Shown in pieces: positions 50,017 through 54,159 of a stretch of 54,159 nucleotides of DNA. The stretch's first letter is position 1, and each line of letters begins with the position of its first letter. A program made the translations under genes and the position numbers. This DNA comes from Gemmobacter megaterium (GTDB lineage Bacteria; Pseudomonadota; Alphaproteobacteria; Rhodobacterales; Rhodobacteraceae), in NCBI RefSeq assembly GCF_900156815.1, contig NZ_FTOT01000012.1, positions 1 to 54,159 on the forward strand. The letters run 5' to 3'. The notes below the pieces were generated by a model. That model was not told where the DNA came from. It made no database searches and worked only from the letters and a program-made list of their open reading frames with translations.

Positions 50017-50036
50017 CGCGGCGCAGGATCAGTCGA

Positions 50037-50069
50037 GAGGCGCGGCTGGCGAAACTCCAGCCGCGCCTC
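50037..50069. terminator. Convergent hairpin after the giant tail gene
   Basis: A 13-bp stem GAGGCGCGGCTGG / CCAGCCGCGCCTC with a 7-nt loop lies between the rightward stop at 50016 and the leftward stop at 50099. It lacks a T run on the plus strand, so it may act from both directions. Confidence 0.7.
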
Positions 50070-50098
50070 TACTCTGGCGGCGATGTCGCGATTCCCGA

Positions 50099-50266
50099 TC
50101 AGGTCGTGGTATCCGGCCCGTCCCCTCTGTTTCCGACCACTGGGGGGTCGGGTTCCGGTTTGGACTGGAGGCGCATCGCCTCGCGCGCCAGTTCGGTCAG
50201 CCCGTATCGCTCGATGTAATCGACAAGCGCTTGTTCCAGGAGCGCGATGCGACGGTCGTTGTCCAT
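50099..50266 (-). CDS. 55-residue leftward phage protein
   Basis: The protein (MDNDRRIALLEQALVDYIER then YGLTELAREAMRLQ) is helical, with a disordered Pro/Asp-rich tail. CGGAGGC precedes the ATG. It is transcribed against the lysis genes, so it is expressed in another phase, perhaps in the lysogen. No family is known. Confidence 0.6.
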   Translation of the reverse strand: MDNDRRIALLEQALVDYIERYGLTELAREAMRLQSKPEPDPPVVGNRGDGPDTTT

Positions 50267-50344
50267 CAATGCCTCCGGTCTTCTGACCCTCCCCAGATTG
50301 CGCACGGATTAAGACAAAAATGTGGCCTTCCCGGTCACGCACAC

Positions 50345-50367
50345 GCCCCGCACCTGCGGGGCTTTTT
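50345..50367 (+). terminator. Terminator just before the endolysin
   Basis: A 7-bp stem GCCCCGC / GCGGGGC with an ACCT loop and a following TTTTT ends 16 nt before the endolysin start at 50383. It would block readthrough unless polymerase is antiterminated. Confidence 0.8.
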
Positions 50368-50382
50368 CATATGGAGAACACG

Positions 50383-51102
50383 ATGATGAACCGCATCGTC
50401 TGGCACCATACCGGTGGCGGCTACAGCCCCGGCCCGGAGGATCGTCGCGCCTATCATCGGCTGATCGACGGGGACGGGCAGGTCCATGATGGGCACCATG
50501 CCATCGCCGCCAACGCACCCGGCCGTGCGCTGACACCCGGCACCTATGCGGCCCACACGCGGGGCCTGAACACCGGCGCGATCGGCGTGGCCATCTGTGC
50601 CATGGCCGGGGCAGGCTGGGGCGGTGCGGTGCCCTGGACGCATCCGGTCAAGCCTGTCCAGGTCGATGCCTTGGTGGCCGAGACAGCGCGGCTCTGCGAC
50701 CGTTACGGAATCGTGCCTGGGCCACGCATCACGCTGAGTCATGCCGAGGTCGAGCCAACGCTGGGCGTTGTTCAGGCGGGAAAATGGGACTTTGACTACC
50801 CGCCCCGTGGCGGGCCCGGCGCCCGCGATCCCATCGCCATTGGCGACGAACTGCGGGCCGAGGTTGCGCGGCTTCTGTCCTCGCGGCCGGTGGCACCTGA
50901 CCCCATCCGCCCTGTCCTGCGCCAGGGCGCAACGGGCCAGCATGTCCGCGACCTGCAACGCCTGCTGCGGGGCCCCGGCATAGACGGCGCCTTTGGCCCG
51001 CTGACCCGGCGCGCGGTCGTCGAATTTCAGAGCCGCAATGAACTTCTTCCCGACGGCATCGTCGGGCCGATGACCTGGGCCGCACTGGCCCCCCAAGGCT
51101 GA
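50383..51102 (+). CDS. N-acetylmuramoyl-L-alanine amidase endolysin
   Basis: The 239-residue protein has an Amidase_2/PGRP domain with zinc-ligand motifs WHHTGGG near residue 7 and LSHAEVEP near 120, the GKWDFDYPP loop, and a C-terminal peptidoglycan-binding domain (LRQGATGQHVRDLQRLL, DGAFGPLTRRAVVEFQ, GIVGPMTWAAL). It cuts the amide bond between muramic acid and the stem peptide. ATG 50383 follows GGAG by 6 nt. ATG 50371 is an alternative. Confidence 0.93.
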   Translation: MMNRIVWHHTGGGYSPGPEDRRAYHRLIDGDGQVHDGHHAIAANAPGRALTPGTYAAHTRGLNTGAIGVAICAMAGAGWGGAVPWTHPVKPVQVDALVAETARLCDRYGIVPGPRITLSHAEVEPTLGVVQAGKWDFDYPPRGGPGARDPIAIGDELRAEVARLLSSRPVAPDPIRPVLRQGATGQHVRDLQRLLRGPGIDGAFGPLTRRAVVEFQSRNELLPDGIVGPMTWAALAPQG

Positions 51103-51114
51103 AAGGAGCCTCCG

Positions 51115-51309
51115 ATGTCCAACGTACTTGTCCGTATGGTCCTCTACGTCCTGTCGCCGCTGCTGGCGACGGCGGTCGCGCTTGTCCCCGGCTGGGGCGT
51201 GGCCTTCGACGGCACCACGCTCACGATCAACATCGAGGTGCTGATCGGAGCGGTCGTGGCCGCATTCGGGCTGTCAGGGGCCGTGTTCGCCAAGTGGGGG
51301 GTGAGGTAG
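51115..51309 (+). CDS. Small membrane protein of the lysis module
   Basis: The 64-residue protein has two hydrophobic helices (RMVLYVLSPLLATAVALVPG and IEVLIGAVVAAFGLSGAVFA) and a strong AAAGGAGCC ribosome site. Position after the endolysin fits a holin-like, antiholin or pinholin-type protein. It is the last gene I would assign to the prophage. Confidence 0.75.
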   Translation: MSNVLVRMVLYVLSPLLATAVALVPGWGVAFDGTTLTINIEVLIGAVVAAFGLSGAVFAKWGVR

Positions 51310-51708
51310 CACTTGCGATAATGGTTCGGCCGTGCGGCAGCATGGGGCGGGAAGCGGACCCATGTGGTCGTGGAACGGGTCGATGGCACTTCTCACAGTG
51401 GACGGTCACGGGCAGCGCCAGGACGCGTAGCTCTCTCGATGCGAAGAGCCCAAAGCGGCCGCACGGAGGACCACGCGCCTCGTATGTGCGGCATTTCGGA
51501 AACAGAAGCTGAAGCGCCATCAGTGCACCGTATTGCCCAGAAGGCGAGTTCCTTGTATCCGAGTGGCAAGGTGCCGGGCACCTGCCGCCTGCGGACGCGA
51601 GTCACGGTGAAGCCCGGAGCGAGACGACATCTCACCCTCGAAGCATTTCGCAGGTGGGTAATGCAGGCCCCCCTCCCGATCCGAAATGCCTCTCTGGAGG
51701 AGTGAGCG
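51310..51708. other. Prophage-chromosome junction, no gene seen
   Basis: About 400 nt hold no convincing gene on either strand. I looked for a copy of the tRNA-Pro 3' end (GTTCGAATCCC and acceptor) as attR and did not find one. The promoter for the MATE gene should lie in this stretch. Confidence 0.5.
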
Positions 51709-53103
51709 ATGTCTGTCAGACGCGCTGCCAATACAATTGAGAACCCCTTCCTGACCCTGCCGGTCAGACGATTATTCTTGGCCAACGCCCTTCCCATGGC
51801 GGTGGTCATGTCAACTGGCGGCCTGCTGAACGTGGTCGACTCTATATTTGTGGGACGTTTTATCGGTGCCCAAGCCCTTGCCGCAGTCAGCCTGGCCTTT
51901 CCGGTGGTCATGCTGTTGACGGCTCTGACCACCTTGGTGGGTGGCGGCATGTCGAGCCTTCTGGCCCGGCATCTGGGCAAGGGATCGCGAAGTGAGGCAG
52001 GTGCTGTTTTTGCGGGTGCGCACGGGCTGGTCTTCGCCATGAGCGCTGTCGTGATCCTTGGCGCGCTGACGTTTGGCCGGGGCATCGTCTCCTTCCTTGC
52101 CACTGGGAATGAAGCCGTCGCGGGGCCTGCCAAGGATTATCTGCTGATCCTGATCCTGGGTGCCCCCGTGCTGTTCGGTCTGGGCTTGCACGCTGATGCC
52201 CTGCGCAACGAGGGGCGAGCAGGCCTTATCGCGCTGCTGTCGGTGCTCGTGAATCTGCTGAACGTCGCAGCAAACTACATTGCGATCGTGATCCTCGATC
52301 TCGGAATCGCAGGATCAGCGATCGGAACTGTGGCGGCGCAGGCACTAGGCTTGGCGCTGCTTCTGTTGGTGCGCAAATGTAATCCAGCTCTCTTGCCCCT
52401 CAGCACTATCCGGCAAGCAAGCTGGCTGACAGGCTGGCGGCAGATCCTCTCGTTGGGTCTCCCATTGTGCCTGAGCTTCATTGGAATGGCGCTTGTGGCC
52501 AGCACCGTCCTCCTTGGCATCGATAACACCGCAGCGGATCCCGATTCTTATGTCGCAGCCTACGGGGTTGTGACGCGCGTCCTTGGTCTGGCCTTCCTGC
52601 CGCAGATGGCCATCGCGTTGACCACCCAGAGCATCACCGGGAACAATGTCGGCGCAGGCCGGATGGACCGGGCGCACGCGGCCCTGCGGCTCGCCATAGG
52701 GTGCGTGTTTCTGTGGTGCCTTGGCGTGGCACTGACTGGAATGCTGGCAGGTGAAACGCTCGGCGCTTTGTTTTCCAAAGATCCGGAGGTCATCACCGCA
52801 GTTGGCGTAATCATGCGCCCCATGACAGCGCTCTACGCCGTCACCGGGCCGATCCTTATCCTCGCGATGCATTTTCAGGCGATGGGGCATCCGCTGCGAA
52901 CCGCAGTTCTGACCCTGGTGAAACCCTGGCTGCTGACGCCTGTGCTCATTATTGTCCTGAACGCGCACTCGGGGCTTTCAGGCCTTTGGTTTGCGTTTCT
53001 TGTCGCAGATGCCACCCTGCTTCTTGTGGCTCTGACGATCATTTTCCGGGGCCGCATCTTCGACGCAACCTTCACGACACTGCATGCCAAGGAGGGATCA
53101 TGA
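51709..53103 (+). CDS. MATE family multidrug/Na+ antiporter
   Basis: The 464-residue membrane protein has about 12 hydrophobic helices and the MATE signatures STGGLLNVVDSIFVGRFIGA near residue 35 and LPQMAIALTTQSITGNNVGA near residue 298. MATE proteins export cationic compounds in exchange for Na+ or H+; the substrate is unknown. GGAGGAG precedes the ATG. The stop overlaps the next gene as ATGA. Confidence 0.9.
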   Translation: MSVRRAANTIENPFLTLPVRRLFLANALPMAVVMSTGGLLNVVDSIFVGRFIGAQALAAVSLAFPVVMLLTALTTLVGGGMSSLLARHLGKGSRSEAGAVFAGAHGLVFAMSAVVILGALTFGRGIVSFLATGNEAVAGPAKDYLLILILGAPVLFGLGLHADALRNEGRAGLIALLSVLVNLLNVAANYIAIVILDLGIAGSAIGTVAAQALGLALLLLVRKCNPALLPLSTIRQASWLTGWRQILSLGLPLCLSFIGMALVASTVLLGIDNTAADPDSYVAAYGVVTRVLGLAFLPQMAIALTTQSITGNNVGAGRMDRAHAALRLAIGCVFLWCLGVALTGMLAGETLGALFSKDPEVITAVGVIMRPMTALYAVTGPILILAMHFQAMGHPLRTAVLTLVKPWLLTPVLIIVLNAHSGLSGLWFAFLVADATLLLVALTIIFRGRIFDATFTTLHAKEGS

Positions 53104-53531
53104 CACAGCCATCGCTCGATACCGTCAAGGCACAGGCCAAAGCCCTCCGGCAGGCGCTGCAAGCCGGGGGCACTGTCGTCAGTCATGCGCAGGCCCTTGA
53201 ACTTATAGCCCGGCAACACGGGGCACGGGACTGGAATACGTTGCATGCCCGCGTCACCCGGCAAAACGCGCCCCCCGAGCTTGCCGTCGGAGATCGGGTG
53301 ACAGGGTATTACCTGGGTCAGGCATATACCGGCGAGATCGTCGGCTTGTCAGGACCGGCAGGGCATCGTCATGTGGAGATCAAACTCAACCAGCCGGTTG
53401 ATACAGTTCGGTTTGAGAGCTTCTCGAATTGGCGCCACCGCATCCGTGGAACACTCGACGTGGACGGACGCAGCCATCGCAAAACATCGGATGGCGCACC
53501 GCATCTGATCGTGGAAAAGGCTCCGCCTTGA
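53100..53531 (+). CDS. Glyoxalase_8-type small protein
   Basis: The 143-residue protein has the N-terminal pattern TVKAQAKALRQALQAGGTVV, SHAQALELIARQHGARDWNT and LHARV, which marks the helical domain (Glyoxalase_8) found attached to glyoxalase-superfamily proteins. A second part (LAVGDRVTGYYLGQAYTGEI) is a beta-barrel-like domain. There is no true glyoxalase metal site. It is coupled to the MATE gene. Confidence 0.78.
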   Translation: MTQPSLDTVKAQAKALRQALQAGGTVVSHAQALELIARQHGARDWNTLHARVTRQNAPPELAVGDRVTGYYLGQAYTGEIVGLSGPAGHRHVEIKLNQPVDTVRFESFSNWRHRIRGTLDVDGRSHRKTSDGAPHLIVEKAPP

Positions 53532-53696
53532 TTTGAGCAGAAGGCGGAGGTGCAAACAGTGGCAACGCCGCAGGCGACAGCAATGTCCCGCATAGCAGAC
53601 GCTGGAGCCCCAAAATGCTGCGGTCAGCATGAACGGCCGGTCTCGAGAATTTAAGCGAAATCCCGACCCGAGCACGATCGGCAGCTATGGGCCGAT

Positions 53697-54159
53697 CTAC
53701 CCGTGGAACGGCTCTACCAACTCTTCCCCCTCATCCGCGATCCCGAACCGCCGTACCGGATGATGCCGCACGCGCGCGCCAGCGCCAAACGGCAGATCAT
53801 CTGCGCCACCCAGCCAGGCCTCTCGTTCGTCGGTATCGAGAATCACCGGCATCCGGTCGTGGATCGGCTCGACGCTGTCGTTTGCGGCACGGGTCAGGAT
53901 GGTGCAGGTCAGCAAGTCTCGCCACTGGCTGATCAGGCCGGCGAACCACAAGGTGTCCTCATTGCCGGCCGCTTGGAACAGGTGCGGCTGCTTGGGACTG
54001 CGGTCGCCGGTCCATTCATAGTACCCTCCTGCCGGGATCAGGCACCGACCATTCCGCCACGGGTCGCGAAAGCTAGGCTTGTCGGCGGCCTCCTCGATCC
54101 GGGCGTTGATCGTGGCTGCCTTCCAGTCGCGTAGTTCGCCGCGATGCCAGGATGGGATC
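53697..54159 (-). CDS. SRAP/YedK-type abasic-site protein (N-terminus outside window)
   Basis: This is the C-terminal 153 residues of an SOS response-associated peptidase. It has INARIEEA (Asn of the active site), GGYYEWTG (Glu) and IHDRMPVIL (His). These residues, with the missing Cys2, form and release a covalent DNA-protein crosslink to abasic sites in YedK/HMCES. The frame is open to the window edge, so the first ~50 residues, including Cys2, are not visible. Confidence 0.9.
   Translation of the reverse strand, partial: IPSWHRGELRDWKAATINARIEEAADKPSFRDPWRNGRCLIPAGGYYEWTGDRSPKQPHLFQAAGNEDTLWFAGLISQWRDLLTCTILTRAANDSVEPIHDRMPVILDTDEREAWLGGADDLPFGAGARVRHHPVRRFGIADEGEELVEPFHG

Larger units (their letters stand above)
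14217..51309. mobile_element. Lambda-like (siphovirus-type) prophage, apparently complete
   Basis: The element contains an integrase at one end, a repressor/Cro switch, replication-associated genes, a NusG-like regulator, the full packaging, head, non-contractile tail and lysis modules, and no obvious broken structural gene. A tape-measure protein without a sheath gene indicates a flexible non-contractile tail. The left edge at tRNA-Pro is well supported. The right edge is set at the last phage-like gene; the 400 nt that follow hold no gene and no tRNA repeat, so it may lie anywhere up to 51708 or even outside the window. Confidence 0.9.

Noticed and set aside
14217-51309. CRISPR array
   Set aside because: No evenly spaced identical repeats were seen. 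The closest periodic element is the GTTC array, whose period is one helical turn.
51310-51708. Degraded gene next to the prophage end
   Set aside because: Short open frames exist on both strands, but none has known motifs or a ribosome site.
53421-53440. Partial similarity to the tRNA-Pro T arm (GAGAG...CGAAT)
   Set aside because: The match is short and lies inside the coding region of the Glyoxalase_8-type gene, so it is not a believable attR.

Overview
The window is high-GC alphaproteobacterial DNA, most likely from the Rhodobacteraceae/Paracoccaceae group. The housekeeping genes (aroC, ltaE, phoH-ybeY, miaB, gpt, fabI, pdxH, twin cold-shock protein, DUF192 protein) have the gene content and codon use of that group, and the phage structural genes are also of alphaproteobacterial type.

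Positions 1-14216 are chromosomal backbone. They hold chorismate synthase, a queuosine-precursor transporter, a small intergenic transcription unit with an almost full-length Shine-Dalgarno, a YcgN-type protein coupled to threonine aldolase, a CBS/CorC protein, YbeY and PhoH, a lipoprotein plus OmpA-like pair that share a short module, MiaB, a conserved unknown, Gpt, a LysE-type exporter overlapping FabI, PdxH, a two-domain cold-shock protein overlapping a DUF192 protein, and tRNA-Pro(TGG) with encoded CCA.

Positions about 14217-51309 are an apparently intact lambda-like (siphovirus-type) prophage that starts at the 3' end of tRNA-Pro. A leftward block runs 18649->14236. It contains tiny overlapping ORFs, a GapR/DUF2312 protein, a DUF4326 protein, a C5-methyltransferase-like protein and a tyrosine integrase. 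The immunity region (19690-20266) has a CI-type repressor, a Cro/YdaS-type protein and an array of GACAAGA-type operators. A second operator pair lies within the leftward promoter near 18690. The rightward early region has a DnaA domain IV-like protein, a DNA adenine methyltransferase-like protein, a DUF1376-like protein, a striking array of GTTC half-sites and a NusG-like protein directly before a terminator. The late operon runs in canonical order: terminase, gpW, portal, ClpP-protease/capsid fusion, DUF2190, head-tail and tail-tube genes, a G/GT tail chaperone with a -1 frameshift site, tape measure, tail tip genes, J-like protein, a 1120-residue fibre carrying a metallophosphoesterase-like domain, holin, a 1223-residue protein with a Thr-Glu-Pro linker, amidase endolysin and a small membrane protein.

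Positions 51709-54159 carry a MATE transporter, a Glyoxalase_8-type protein and the C-terminal part of an SRAP/YedK protein. I could not find a right-hand attachment repeat, so the right prophage boundary is uncertain. All calls are by reading the sequence. No database search was run.
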